From Bacteroidales bacterium (GTDB lineage: Bacteria > Bacteroidota > Bacteroidia > Bacteroidales > UBA4417), in assembly GCA_016707705.1 (NCBI GenBank), contig JADJHD010000051.1, forward strand, positions 106,171 to 170,170: a stretch of 64,000 nt of DNA, written 5' to 3'. Each line of letters opens with the position of its first letter. Position 1 is the stretch's first letter. Of this stretch, positions 43,920 through 53,487 are shown in pieces. The notes beneath the pieces were generated by a model that had not been told where the DNA came from, made no database searches, and worked only from the letters and a program-made list of their open reading frames with translations. The position numbers and the translations under genes were made by a program.

Positions 43920-46343
43920 ATGAAAAAATGTATGCGTATTGCCAGTCTGATCCTATTAATCATCGGATTTGGCGGAATTATCCTTGCACAGCCTGCTTCC
44001 ACCGGCAGGGAGAAAATCAGTTTCAACCAGGACTGGAAATTTCTGGGAAGCGATAATCCTCAAGCCTCTGAGGCAGCATTCAATGACTCACAGTGGAGAA
44101 ACCTCGATCTTCCCCACGATTGGAGCATAGAAGGCAGCTTCAGTGAAAGCAATCCTGCCGGATTCAACGGTGGAGCATTGCCCGGAGGAATTGGCTGGTA
44201 CCGGAAAACCTTTAAACTGCCCTCATCCTCGGTAGGCAAGATGATTTATATCGATTTCGATGGTATTTACCGTAACAGCGAAGTCTGGATCAACGGGCAT
44301 TACCTCGGGAAAAGGGCCTATGGCTACAGCTCATTCCAATACGATATTACCCCCTATGTAAAACCGGGAGTTGCCAATGTGATTGCCGTGAAGGTGGATA
44401 ATTCCGTTCAACCCAACTCACGCTGGTACTCGGGATCCGGTATTTACCGGAATGTATGGCTGGAACTCACAGGAAAGGTGGCCATCGATCATTGGGGAAC
44501 CTACATCACCACTCCCGATGTGAGCAAAGTCAGCGCCATTGTTAATATTCAGTCCAAAATCACGAACAAAAGCGGGAAGAACCTCACAGTAAATGTTAAA
44601 TCAATTATTTACGATAGCCGTAACCTCGTTGCTGCCCGCACTGAACCCCAGGCTGTCGCCCTGAAAGAAAGCCCTCAGGAGTTACTGCAGGAAGTAAGAG
44701 TGGTTAATCCCCGCCTCTGGACCATCGCCGATCCTAATCTCTACAGGGTTGTGACTTACATTGAAGAAAAGGGAAAAGTTCTGGATATGTATGAAACCAC
44801 TATTGGACTGCGGTCCTTTGAGTTTGATTCAGAAAAGGGATTTATTCTGAATGGTGAGCAGGTGAAAATCAAGGGCGTATGCAATCACCACGATCTGGGT
44901 TGTCTGGGCTCTGCCATCAACTACAGGGCTCTGGAAAGGCAGCTTGAAATTCTGAAGGAAATGGGTTGCAACGGCATCCGCACCTCACATAATCCTCCCG
45001 CTCCCGAGCTCCTCGACCTCTGCGATAAAATGGGATTCATCGTGATGGATGAAGCCTTCGACATGTGGAAAATCAAGAAATGTGCGCATGACTTCAGCTT
45101 CGATTTTCAGGAATGGTATCAGCGCGACCTTGAGGATATGGTGCTTCGCGATCGCAACCACCCCTCAATTTTCATGTGGAGCATAGGGAACGAAATCATG
45201 GAGCAATGGGATTCAACAGGAATTCCAATGGCAAGGGAACTCGCGGGAATCGTGCGCAAGCTGGATCCCACGCGTCCGATAACCTCTGCCTGCAACGACC
45301 CCTCACCCAATAACTACCTCATTAAATCAGATGCTCTTGATCTGATTGGCTACAATTACCAGCACCTGAAATTCGCCAATTTCCCGGAAGCCTTCCCCGG
45401 AAAGAAATTCATAGGCTCTGAAACCACCTCTGCCCTTTCCACAAGGGGAAGCTACGATATGCCTGCCGATTCAGTGAAACGCTGGCCCATCAAATGGGAT
45501 GAGAAATTTACCAGTGGCAATGCGGATATGTCCTGCTCTTCCTACGATAACTGCTCGGCTCCCTGGGGCTCCACACATGAAGAATCATGGAAGATCATCA
45601 AGAAATATGATTTCCTGTCGGGAATGTATATCTGGACCGGCTTCGACTATCTCGGAGAACCTACTCCATACGGATGGCCCGCTCATAGCTCCTACTTCGG
45701 AATCATTGACCTCTGCGGATTTCCAAAGGATTCGTATTATATGTATCAAAGCGAATGGACCCAGAAGCCCGTCCTGCACATACTTCCACACTGGAACTGG
45801 ACTCCCGGAAAAGAAATCGACGTTTGGGTTTACAGCAACTGCGCTGAGGTTGAACTCTTCCTCAACGGGAAATCCCTTGGAACCAAACAGAAAGTGAACG
45901 ACGACCTTCACCTCTCCTGGAAGATTCCATTTGAGGAAGGTACCCTTCTGGCTATTGGCCGCACCGCCGGCAAGGAGATTCTTCGTAAGGAGATGAAAAC
46001 CGCCGGTAAACCTGCAAAGGTTATAATTACTCCCGACCGCAGCCTCATTCAGGCTGATGGCTCTGACCTTTCCTTCTGCACTGTTAAAATCGTGGATGCC
46101 AACAATGTAATGGTTCCGCTGGCTGACAATCTTGTAAAATTCAAGGTTGAGGGAAATGGAAGCATTGCCGGTGTTGATAATGGCAATGAAATCAGTCTGG
46201 AACCTTTCAAGGCCGACTCCAGGAAAGCGTTTCACGGAATGTGTCTGCTGGTCGTAAAGGCAGGGGATAAGCCGGGTGCATTGAAGATTACTGCCAGTTC
46301 AGAAGGACTGGAATCGGCAATTGTTACAGTTAATACCAAGTAG
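43920..46343 (+). CDS. GH2 beta-galactosidase-family enzyme
   Basis: The 807-aa secreted product (signal ending GIILAQ) has the three GH2 parts: the sugar-binding jelly roll (SFNQDWKFLGSD, WYRKTF, DGIYRNSEVWINGHYLG, SGIYRNVWLE), the immunoglobulin-like domain, and the barrel with KGVCNHHDLG, GIRTSHNPPAPELLDLCDKMGF, the acid/base Glu in FMWSIGNEIMEQWD and the nucleophile Glu expected in FIGSETTSALSTRG. The C-terminus has DUF4982-like and Big-type domains (PDRSLIQADGSDLSFCTV). Beta-galactosidase is the likeliest activity, which would remove terminal galactose from xyloglucan or galactoglucomannan side chains. Beta-mannosidase is an alternative within GH2, but this motif set favours the galactosidase type. 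Confidence 0.9.
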   Translation: MKKCMRIASLILLIIGFGGIILAQPASTGREKISFNQDWKFLGSDNPQASEAAFNDSQWRNLDLPHDWSIEGSFSESNPAGFNGGALPGGIGWYRKTFKLPSSSVGKMIYIDFDGIYRNSEVWINGHYLGKRAYGYSSFQYDITPYVKPGVANVIAVKVDNSVQPNSRWYSGSGIYRNVWLELTGKVAIDHWGTYITTPDVSKVSAIVNIQSKITNKSGKNLTVNVKSIIYDSRNLVAARTEPQAVALKESPQELLQEVRVVNPRLWTIADPNLYRVVTYIEEKGKVLDMYETTIGLRSFEFDSEKGFILNGEQVKIKGVCNHHDLGCLGSAINYRALERQLEILKEMGCNGIRTSHNPPAPELLDLCDKMGFIVMDEAFDMWKIKKCAHDFSFDFQEWYQRDLEDMVLRDRNHPSIFMWSIGNEIMEQWDSTGIPMARELAGIVRKLDPTRPITSACNDPSPNNYLIKSDALDLIGYNYQHLKFANFPEAFPGKKFIGSETTSALSTRGSYDMPADSVKRWPIKWDEKFTSGNADMSCSSYDNCSAPWGSTHEESWKIIKKYDFLSGMYIWTGFDYLGEPTPYGWPAHSSYFGIIDLCGFPKDSYYMYQSEWTQKPVLHILPHWNWTPGKEIDVWVYSNCAEVELFLNGKSLGTKQKVNDDLHLSWKIPFEEGTLLAIGRTAGKEILRKEMKTAGKPAKVIITPDRSLIQADGSDLSFCTVKIVDANNVMVPLADNLVKFKVEGNGSIAGVDNGNEISLEPFKADSRKAFHGMCLLVVKAGDKPGALKITASSEGLESAIVTVNTK

Positions 46344-46346
46344 AAA

Positions 46347-47546
46347 ATGAAGAAAGTCCTCATTCTGATTCTGTCATTTGTTGCTGTTTTGAGCATTCAG
46401 GCCCAGAAATTTGATCTTGCCAAAACGCCTCCCATGGGCTGGAACAGCTGGAATAAGTTCGCCTGCGACATCAATGAAGATTTGATCCGTCAGACAGCCG
46501 ACGCCATGGTTTCCACAGGCATGAAGGCTGCCGGTTATGAGTATATCAATATCGATGATTGCTGGCATGGAACCCGCGATAGTCTTGGCTTTATCCACCC
46601 CGACCCAATCAGGTTTCCTTCAGGAATGAAGGCCCTGGCTGATTATGTGCATTCAAAGGGACTAAAACTGGGCATTTATTCCGATGCCGGCACTCAAACC
46701 TGTGGAGGTCGCCCGGGAAGTCATGGGTATGAGTATCAGGATGCCATTACCTACGCATCCTGGGGAATCGATTACCTCAAGTATGACTGGTGCAGCACAA
46801 CGGGAATCAATGCCGAAAATGCCTATAAAACCATGCGCGATGCCCTCCGCTCAGCAGGAAGGCCCATTCTTTTCAGCATCTGCGAATGGGGCGACAATAA
46901 TCCATGGCTCTGGGCAAAGGATATCGGACATATGTGGCGGACAACAGGCGACATAACCAATTGCTTCGACTGTGAAAAGGGTTTTGGCGGATGGTCATCT
47001 TTGGGAGTATTGCAGATTCTTGATAAGCAGAAAGACCTGCGGAAATATGCCGGTCCGGGCCACTGGAACGATCCGGATATGCTGGAAGTTGGCAATGGCA
47101 TGAGCCTCAATGAGGACCGTGCCCATTTCTCACTCTGGTGCATGCTGGCCGCTCCCCTGATTTCCGGTAATGACCTGAGGAATATCTCAAAGGAAACCCT
47201 GTCAATCCTTACCAATGCTGAAGTTATTGCAATTGATCAGGATGCACTTGGAATAGAGTGCCTGAAATACCTCGATTTTGGCAATCTTGAAGTCTATGCC
47301 AAGCCACTTAGCAACAAGGAAGTCGCCATCTGTTTCCTGAACCGCGGTGAAACAGCCATCCCTGTTGATTTCAACTGGAAGGAATTCCCGGTAAGGGATG
47401 CACTCTCAGGAATGAACTTTGAATTTGGAAGCAAAGTCTATAACATCCGCGACCTCTGGCTTCACAAAAATATCGGTTCAACAGCCACATCTCTCAAGGC
47501 AACAATACCTGCCCGCGATGTGATTATGCTGAAATTATCGGAATAG
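46347..47546 (+). CDS. GH27 alpha-galactosidase
   Basis: The 399-aa product starts three bases after the GH2 stop. It has a signal peptide (AVLSIQAQ) and the full GH27 pattern: TPPMGWNSWNKFACDIN, YEYINIDDCWHG, GLKLGIYSDAG, the nucleophile Asp in DYLKYDWCS, SICEWGDNNPW, and the acid/base Asp in GHWNDPDMLEVGN. It removes alpha-1,6-galactose from galactomannan or galactoglucomannan. Two CE-type or CBM domains are absent, so it is a single-domain enzyme of normal length. Confidence 0.96.
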   Translation: MKKVLILILSFVAVLSIQAQKFDLAKTPPMGWNSWNKFACDINEDLIRQTADAMVSTGMKAAGYEYINIDDCWHGTRDSLGFIHPDPIRFPSGMKALADYVHSKGLKLGIYSDAGTQTCGGRPGSHGYEYQDAITYASWGIDYLKYDWCSTTGINAENAYKTMRDALRSAGRPILFSICEWGDNNPWLWAKDIGHMWRTTGDITNCFDCEKGFGGWSSLGVLQILDKQKDLRKYAGPGHWNDPDMLEVGNGMSLNEDRAHFSLWCMLAAPLISGNDLRNISKETLSILTNAEVIAIDQDALGIECLKYLDFGNLEVYAKPLSNKEVAICFLNRGETAIPVDFNWKEFPVRDALSGMNFEFGSKVYNIRDLWLHKNIGSTATSLKATIPARDVIMLKLSE

Positions 47547-47595
47547 TTGAAACCTTCAGTCCCATTGAATCTTCCACTCTTTAGCCCTCTTTCCC

Positions 47596-49572
47596 ATGAA
47601 AATAATCTATAAAACAAGCCTTTTTATACTTCTGTTCTGCCTTACCTCCACTGCATGGACGCAGATTCCCTTCAACAAGGGGATAAACCTGACGGGATGG
47701 TTCCAGGTAGGCAGTCCGGGACAAATTCAGTTCACCCGCTATACAAAGCATGACCTTGAAAACATTAAAAGTCTCGGTTGTGATGTAATCCGGCTTCCGA
47801 TTGCCTTGCATGAAATGAGTTCCGGAGCTCCCGATTATACGCTGTCTCCCTTGTTTCTCAATTTCATGGATTCAGTCGTGAACTGGGCGGAACAACTGCA
47901 CATCTACCTGATTCTCGATGATCATAGCTTCGATCCATCAGTGAATACCTCTCCAACGGTTGAAACGGTCCTGAAAAAAGTATGGCCCCAAATGGCGTCG
48001 CATTACAAGGACAGAAGCAACTATATCCTTTATGAGGTGCTGAATGAACCCCATGGGATCTCAACCCAGAGCTGGGGAGTGATTCAGCAGAATGTGATTA
48101 ATTCCATCAGGGCTATTGATACCAAACATACCATAATAGTGGGTGGTTCCGGATACAATACCTACACCGAGCTTCAAAATCTTCCGGTATATGCAGATAC
48201 CAACCTGATTTACACCTTCCACTTCTACGATCCCTTTATGTTCACGCATCAGGGCACAACATGGAATACGCCATCAATGGCTTCTCTCGAAGGTGTTCCT
48301 TTTCCTTACGATGCAGCAACCATGCCTCCTTGCCCATCCGACCTGCTGGGTACCTGGGTGGAATCAGCCCTGAATAATTATCCTGTCGATGGCACCGTTG
48401 CCAAGGTAAAGCAGCTTCTCGACTATGCCGTGAACTTCAAGAATTCCAGAAATGTGAAGGTTTTCTGCGGAGAGTTTGGAGTATATATTCCCAACTGCGA
48501 CAGCAGCGAACGGGTGTATTGGTATCAGGTGGTGAAGGATTATCTTGAAGAAAAGGGCATTCCATGGACTACCTGGGATTATCAGGGTACTTTCGGACTA
48601 TTCAGGAAGGGAACAAACCAGATGTTTGACCATGACCTGAATATTCCCCTTCTGGAAGTCCTTGATTTTAACGTCCCGCCCCAGACACCCTGGTCGATGC
48701 AGCCGGATACTGCCGCCGTAAAGGTTTACTCCGACTTTATAGAACGCGGGATCAATAACTCCAGCTACACCGCGGGCACCATCGACTTCTACTCCGGGCT
48801 ATATCCCAACAACAACAACTATTGCATCGACTGGCGCGGTTTCAGTCAGTACAATTCCCTGAGTTTTGACTTCCTTCCAGATCGTGATTTCTCCTATCTG
48901 GCAGCCAATAATTATGCGCTTGATTTCATGGTTCGCGGAAATGAATCCGACATCAGCTTTGATGCAAGATTTATGGATACAAAAACTGACAATCCCGCGG
49001 ATCACCCCTGGCGAATGGGCGTAACCATAGATGCCTCCGTAGCGACCTGGGACAATCGCTGGCATCATGTTCACATTCCCCTTTCAGAATTCGACGAAAG
49101 GGGATCCTGGGATAACGGAAGCTGGTTTAATGCCAATGGAGAATTCGACTGGTCGGCCATTGATAAGTTTGAATTCTCGACGGAATATGGCGGCACCTCA
49201 GGGAATAAAATCTGGTTCGATAATATTATGATTACCAATCTTGATACAGCGGTTGTCTGGCAAAATGCCACCCTCGGAATCGAAAATCCAGCGATGGCAA
49301 GCAATCTGCAGATGAAAATTTTGCCCAACCCAGTTCAGGAAAATGCAACGATCAGCTATTCACTTTTCAGCAGGGAGATGGTCAATATTGACATTTACAC
49401 CATCACAGGCACACGCTTTTGCCGGCTTTTCTCCGGAAATCAGGAAAAGGGTGCGCATTCAGTAAACTGGAATTGCTATGGAGACTCAGGAATAATGGCC
49501 GGAAAAGGAATATACATCTGCCGCATTTCAACAATGTCGGCTCAGGAAAGCTGTATGATAGTGAAGAGTTGA
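47596..49572 (+). CDS. GH5 endo-glucanase-type enzyme with T9SS sorting domain
   Basis: A 658-aa multidomain enzyme. The signal peptide ends near TAWTQ. The GH5 barrel (about 20-370) has FNKGINLTGWFQ, the acid/base Glu in YEVLNEPHG and the nucleophile Glu in VFCGEFGVY. A jelly-roll module (about 395-560, ending ...SAIDKFEFSTEYGGTSGNKIWFDNIMI) looks like a cellulose or glucan-binding domain of the CBM11 type. The C-terminus is a type A sorting domain (MKILPNPVQENATISYSLFS ... GIYICRISTMSAQ). It is the only enzyme of the locus predicted to be exported by the type IX system, so it likely makes the first cuts outside the cell. Subfamily and substrate (glucan, xyloglucan or mannan) are uncertain. 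Confidence 0.9.
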   Translation: MKIIYKTSLFILLFCLTSTAWTQIPFNKGINLTGWFQVGSPGQIQFTRYTKHDLENIKSLGCDVIRLPIALHEMSSGAPDYTLSPLFLNFMDSVVNWAEQLHIYLILDDHSFDPSVNTSPTVETVLKKVWPQMASHYKDRSNYILYEVLNEPHGISTQSWGVIQQNVINSIRAIDTKHTIIVGGSGYNTYTELQNLPVYADTNLIYTFHFYDPFMFTHQGTTWNTPSMASLEGVPFPYDAATMPPCPSDLLGTWVESALNNYPVDGTVAKVKQLLDYAVNFKNSRNVKVFCGEFGVYIPNCDSSERVYWYQVVKDYLEEKGIPWTTWDYQGTFGLFRKGTNQMFDHDLNIPLLEVLDFNVPPQTPWSMQPDTAAVKVYSDFIERGINNSSYTAGTIDFYSGLYPNNNNYCIDWRGFSQYNSLSFDFLPDRDFSYLAANNYALDFMVRGNESDISFDARFMDTKTDNPADHPWRMGVTIDASVATWDNRWHHVHIPLSEFDERGSWDNGSWFNANGEFDWSAIDKFEFSTEYGGTSGNKIWFDNIMITNLDTAVVWQNATLGIENPAMASNLQMKILPNPVQENATISYSLFSREMVNIDIYTITGTRFCRLFSGNQEKGAHSVNWNCYGDSGIMAGKGIYICRISTMSAQESCMIVKS

Positions 49573-49584
49573 TTCCCGGGAATC
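49571..49584. other. Perfect 14-bp palindrome between convergent genes
   Basis: GATTCCCGGGAATC overlaps the GH5 stop codon and lies just before the end of the AraC gene. It is too short and lacks a T-run for a confident terminator call. Confidence 0.4.
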
Positions 49585-49593
49585 GGGTGATGC

Positions 49594-50475
49594 TTAGATG
49601 AAAACCCGGCTGCCCTGATCGTAGCTTTCTCTTAATTCCTTGGGCGTGCAGCCCTTTTTCTTTTTAAAGATGCGGTTGAAATTGGAGATATTGTTAAAAC
49701 CGCAGTTATAGGCAATTTCAGATATAGATTCAGTAGTTTCAATCAGCTTGCGCGATGCATGCCCAAGGCGGATTTCTATAAGACTGTCGATGAATGTCAT
49801 TCCGGTACGCAACTTGAAAAAGCGGCTGAAGGCAGATTCTGTCATACTGGTAATCTTAGCCACCTCCGACAACGAGATTTGCTTGTGAAAATTCAGCCTC
49901 GAATAGGTCATCACCTTCTCAATGCGCCTGCTGTTATAGGATTGCTTCTCAACATTGTTGAAAGTTAAATCGGAAAGGAGACGATAATTTCTGGAGACGG
50001 AAAGATCATGAAGGATCGACAGTAATTCCAGCACAGAATCAAAGCCCTGCTTTTTTCCGAGTTCCATAATTCTGGGAGCCAACTGCTTGGTGGTTTGGTT
50101 GGAAAACAGAATTCCCCGCGTCGATTTCTCAAGCATGATGCGGATATAACGCAACTGATTCCTGATCAGCATGGCATCATCAAGAAAGTTTTTATGGAAC
50201 TGAATGGTGATTTCAGTGATCTGGTTATCCTTGAAATTCTCCCCAAACCAGGCATGCTGAAGATTGGGACCAATCAGTACCAGCTCATAATCACCGATCT
50301 CTTCAATATGATCTCCAATCACCCTCTTGGCTCCGGCCGCATTAAGCACGAAATTCAGCTCAATATCCTCATGATAGTGCAACGGAAAGTCGAAGGCCGA
50401 TTTCGTCCTGGTGAAAATGGTAAAACAATCAGCCTGAGTCAATGGTGTGATTTCCCTAAGAATGTTGTCACGCAT
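49594..50475 (-). CDS. AraC-family transcriptional regulator
   Basis: A 293-aa regulator with an N-terminal cupin-like sensor domain (FPLHYHEDIELNFVLN, VIGDHIEEIGDYELVLIGPNLQHAW) and the AraC-type double helix-turn-helix at about 195-290 (ISLSEVAKITSMTESAFSRFFKLRTGMTF, then SISEIAYNCGFNNISNFNRIFKKKKGCTPKELR). It is divergent from the mannan cassette and convergent with the hydrolase operon, a position that suggests it controls one or both. The cupin domain probably binds a sugar. A -7 box TATATTTG lies at 50511-50504. Confidence 0.93.
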   Translation of the reverse strand: MRDNILREITPLTQADCFTIFTRTKSAFDFPLHYHEDIELNFVLNAAGAKRVIGDHIEEIGDYELVLIGPNLQHAWFGENFKDNQITEITIQFHKNFLDDAMLIRNQLRYIRIMLEKSTRGILFSNQTTKQLAPRIMELGKKQGFDSVLELLSILHDLSVSRNYRLLSDLTFNNVEKQSYNSRRIEKVMTYSRLNFHKQISLSEVAKITSMTESAFSRFFKLRTGMTFIDSLIEIRLGHASRKLIETTESISEIAYNCGFNNISNFNRIFKKKKGCTPKELRESYDQGSRVFI

Positions 50476-50503
50476 GGCTAATCAGATTATTTAATGACGA
50501 ATT

Positions 50504-50511
50504 CAAATATA
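50504..50511 (-). promoter_or_regulatory. Putative -7 box (TATATTTG) of the AraC gene
   Basis: Matches TAnnTTTG and lies 29 bp upstream of the start codon on the minus strand. No clear -33 element. Confidence 0.4.
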
Positions 50512-50997
50512 GTACAAGTTAAATTAATATTATAGAGAACTTTAGTTCATATTCCGGGCCATTATTAATTAATGCTTTTTATATTACTGAATAACAGGCA
50601 CATAAAACATCATAACTTCATTAAGTATTAAATCGTTATCTTAATCATGATAAAATAGTATCATAAAATGACATTAAAGTATATTGTTAAGGCTAACATA
50701 TGAACAAACTTCTGACAAGAGGAAAAATTTGTCTGGAATAAATAATCGGGATAACTACAATTCAGATAAAACCACAATCCGTAGATATGCTGAGATTTCT
50801 TACGCAAATCCCTGAAATTTGTCATTATAATATCATGATTGAAAAAAATGATATAATTAAAAAATAAGCCTTGTCTCTACCTTTGATTCAGATTTTCATA
50901 CCCGTTTGAATTTACACCTACCACTTTGAACAAAGTCTTGCAAAATCCAGCCATTGGCGGCATTAATTCCTTTACCGCCAGAAAATTTCCGGCAACT
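50512..50997. promoter_or_regulatory. Divergent control region: AraC gene / mannan cassette
   Basis: This stretch of almost 490 bp is AT-rich and gene-free, with repeated 'attaagtatta', 'ataaaatagtatcataaaatg' and 'atataattaa' segments. A plus-strand -7 box TACCTTTG is at 50878-50885. An alternative TTG start at 50926 for the GH5 gene is not supported by a better N-terminus. Operator sites for the AraC protein are expected here but none could be defined by eye. Confidence 0.45.
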
Positions 50998-52293
50998 ATG
51001 ACACACAAAGGACTCTTAATGCTCGTTTTGCTCTTTTTCTCACTATCACTCTCCTTTGCTCAGGGCCAGGATTTTGTAACCGTAAAAGGAAACTCCTTTG
51101 CAATTAACGGCAAGCCTTACTACTATATCGGAACCAATTTCTGGTATGGTACCATTCTCGCCGCTCCCAACGGAAACAGACAACGACTGATCCGCGAACT
51201 GGATTTTATGAAGGAATGCGGTATCGATAACCTCCGCATTCAGGTTGGAGCCGAAGGCCCTGCTGATGAGCCATTCCGCGTTACTCCTGTCCTGCAGATT
51301 TCTCCCGGAAAATACAATGAAGACCTTCTCGACGGACTAGATTTCCTCATGGCTGAACTTGCCAAAAGGGACATGAAAGCCATACTCTTCCTGAATAACA
51401 GCTGGGACTGGTCAGGAGGATTCGCACAATACCTGAACTGGAACGGATATGGAAAGATTCCCTATCCCATGGTAAAACCCAATACCTGGCAGGAGTTTAT
51501 GAAGTTCTCCGGACAATTCCTGAACTGCGATAATTGCAAAAAACAGAATCAGGATTTTATCCGCTTTATCCTTACCCGCACCAATCGCTACAATGGCGTT
51601 AAATACATCAACGATCCCTCCATCATGACCTGGGAAATCGGCAATGAACCCCGAGCCTTCTCACAGGAAAACCTGCCCGTACTGAATGCCTGGATCAGCG
51701 AAACAGCTGCCTTCATAAAGCAACTGGATCCCAATCACCTGGTCACAACCGGAACCGAAGGGAAACATGGTTGCGAAGAATCCATTCACTACTTTGAACT
51801 GATCCACTCTGATCCCAATATCGACTACCTTACCATGCATATCTGGCCCAAGAACTGGAGCTGGCTGAATATCGCCGATATCCCCGGCACCCTTCAAAAG
51901 GGCATCGACAGTACAAATGCCTACATGAACGAGCATTTTGCGGTTGCAAGGAAACTTGGTAAACCAATTGTCCTTGAGGAATTCGGACTTCCACGCGATT
52001 TTCATGGCTATACGCTCAGCGAAAAAACCAGCTGCCGCGACAAGTATTATCTCAATGCCTTTGAACAGGTGATCGAGCATGCCGCGAAGAAGGATGTTCT
52101 CGCCGGCTGCAATTTCTGGAGCATGGGTGGTGAAGGCCGTCCTGCCCATCTGTATTGGGTGAAATCCGATGACTATGTGGGTGATCCGCCAAATGAGGAA
52201 CAAGGACTCAATTCAGTATTCAATACAGATTCCACCATCGATATTATTACAAAGTTCAACAGGCAACTCCTGAAAACACTCAACCAGCAATAA
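50998..52293 (+). CDS. GH5 (subfamily 7-like) mannanase/mannosidase
   Basis: From the ATG at 50998 the product has 431 aa with a clear signal peptide (MTHKGLLMLVLLFFSLSLSFAQG). The start at TTG 50926 would put 24 extra residues before it. Features of the GH5 mannan-active group are the opening FVTVKGNSFAINGKPYYYIGTNFWYG, LRIQVGAEGP, the acid/base Glu207 in TWEIGNEPRAF, YLTMHIWPKNWSW, and the nucleophile Glu318 in IVLEEFGLPRD. It is the first gene of the mannan cassette. Endo-beta-1,4-mannanase and exo-beta-mannosidase both occur in this group, and no accessory domain is present to decide. Confidence 0.88.
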   Translation: MTHKGLLMLVLLFFSLSLSFAQGQDFVTVKGNSFAINGKPYYYIGTNFWYGTILAAPNGNRQRLIRELDFMKECGIDNLRIQVGAEGPADEPFRVTPVLQISPGKYNEDLLDGLDFLMAELAKRDMKAILFLNNSWDWSGGFAQYLNWNGYGKIPYPMVKPNTWQEFMKFSGQFLNCDNCKKQNQDFIRFILTRTNRYNGVKYINDPSIMTWEIGNEPRAFSQENLPVLNAWISETAAFIKQLDPNHLVTTGTEGKHGCEESIHYFELIHSDPNIDYLTMHIWPKNWSWLNIADIPGTLQKGIDSTNAYMNEHFAVARKLGKPIVLEEFGLPRDFHGYTLSEKTSCRDKYYLNAFEQVIEHAAKKDVLAGCNFWSMGGEGRPAHLYWVKSDDYVGDPPNEEQGLNSVFNTDSTIDIITKFNRQLLKTLNQQ

Positions 52294-52346
52294 GAATCTC
52301 CGGCTTCGGGAATCTATATCCTTAAGCCCTGTTAAGCAATCTCATT

Positions 52347-53468
52347 ATGAGGACAATCTTATCATTACTTATTGCAGCACTGCTTTTGAGCGCGGGTTTA
52401 TCGCGGGCTGAATCCTGCAAGGGTCCTGCCGATAAAAAGGCAACAGCCGAAACCCGCAAGCTTTTCAATAAGATAAAAGAGCTTAGAACTCAGGGTATCA
52501 TGTTCGGACATCAGGATGACCTGGCTTATGGTATTGGCTGGATTTATCCCAATGGCAGCTCCGATGTGCTGAAAGTTACTGGTGATTATCCAGCAGTTTT
52601 TGGCTGGGATCTCGGACATCTGGAAACAGGCTCTGCCCATAATCTGGATTCGGTGCCTTTCAATACCATGAAGGAACTTGCCCGCCAGGTTTATTCCCGC
52701 GGAGGTATCAACCAGTTCAGCTGGCATTGCAATAATCCCCTCACCGGCGGAAGTACCTGGGATGTCTCAAATCCGGGTACCGTAAAAAGCATTCTGGAAG
52801 GCGGAGAAAAGCATCAGGTCTTTATTTCATGGCTGGATAAGGTTGCTGATTTTTTAGGTGGTCTGCGCGATGAAAATGGCCGCCAGATCCCAGTACTCTT
52901 CAGACCTTATCACGAGTTCGATGGTGGATGGTTCTGGTGGGGAAAGCCCTATTGCAGCAATGATGAATACAAGCAGCTGTATCAATTTACCTTTGATTAT
53001 CTGGTTAAGGTCCGGAAGATTCACAATCTCATTTTCGTATTCTCAAATACCGACCTCTTTACCGGCACTGATCAGTACCTCGAAAGGTATCCCGGAAATG
53101 AATATGCTGATATTATTGGCTTCGATACCTATCAGGATCCCAAAACGCCTAATGAGACCTTCACCGCAGGCTTAAGAACCAAACTGGAAATCCTGGAATC
53201 AGCCGCAAAACAAACCGGAAAAATACCGGCTTTAACAGAAATCGGATACGAGCAAATCCCTTATCCCAGCTGGTGGACAGAGGTGCTCTGGGCATCCATC
53301 AAGGACTACAGCATTTCCTATGCTCTCTTGTGGCGCAATGCTGCCAATCGCCCGAATCATTATTACATGCCCTATCCGGGACAACAAAGTGAAAAGGATT
53401 TTATCGAATTATACAAGCTTCCCCGAACACTCTTCGGAAACGATTTAAAGAAAACAGGGGAAAAGTAG
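52347..53468 (+). CDS. GH26 beta-mannanase / mannobiohydrolase
   Basis: The 373-aa product has a signal peptide (LLSAGLSRA) and the GH26 motifs GIMFGHQDDLAYGIGW, YPAVFGWDLGHLE, INQFSWHCNNP, the acid/base Glu190 in LFRPYHEFDGGWFWWG, and the nucleophile Glu298 in PALTEIGYEQ. GH26 enzymes cut beta-1,4-mannan; in Bacteroides loci with this gene order they release mannobiose. It precedes the phosphorylase by 19 bp. The N-terminal region has no lipobox at the end of the hydrophobic core (a Cys two residues after RAES is offset), so it is probably periplasmic. Confidence 0.95.
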   Translation: MRTILSLLIAALLLSAGLSRAESCKGPADKKATAETRKLFNKIKELRTQGIMFGHQDDLAYGIGWIYPNGSSDVLKVTGDYPAVFGWDLGHLETGSAHNLDSVPFNTMKELARQVYSRGGINQFSWHCNNPLTGGSTWDVSNPGTVKSILEGGEKHQVFISWLDKVADFLGGLRDENGRQIPVLFRPYHEFDGGWFWWGKPYCSNDEYKQLYQFTFDYLVKVRKIHNLIFVFSNTDLFTGTDQYLERYPGNEYADIIGFDTYQDPKTPNETFTAGLRTKLEILESAAKQTGKIPALTEIGYEQIPYPSWWTEVLWASIKDYSISYALLWRNAANRPNHYYMPYPGQQSEKDFIELYKLPRTLFGNDLKKTGEK

Positions 53469-53487
53469 AAATCAAAGAAAGCAGAAG

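Noticed and set aside
45585..46235. 216-codon open frame antisense to the GH2 gene
   Set aside because: Shadow of a long coding gene; no recognisable domain.
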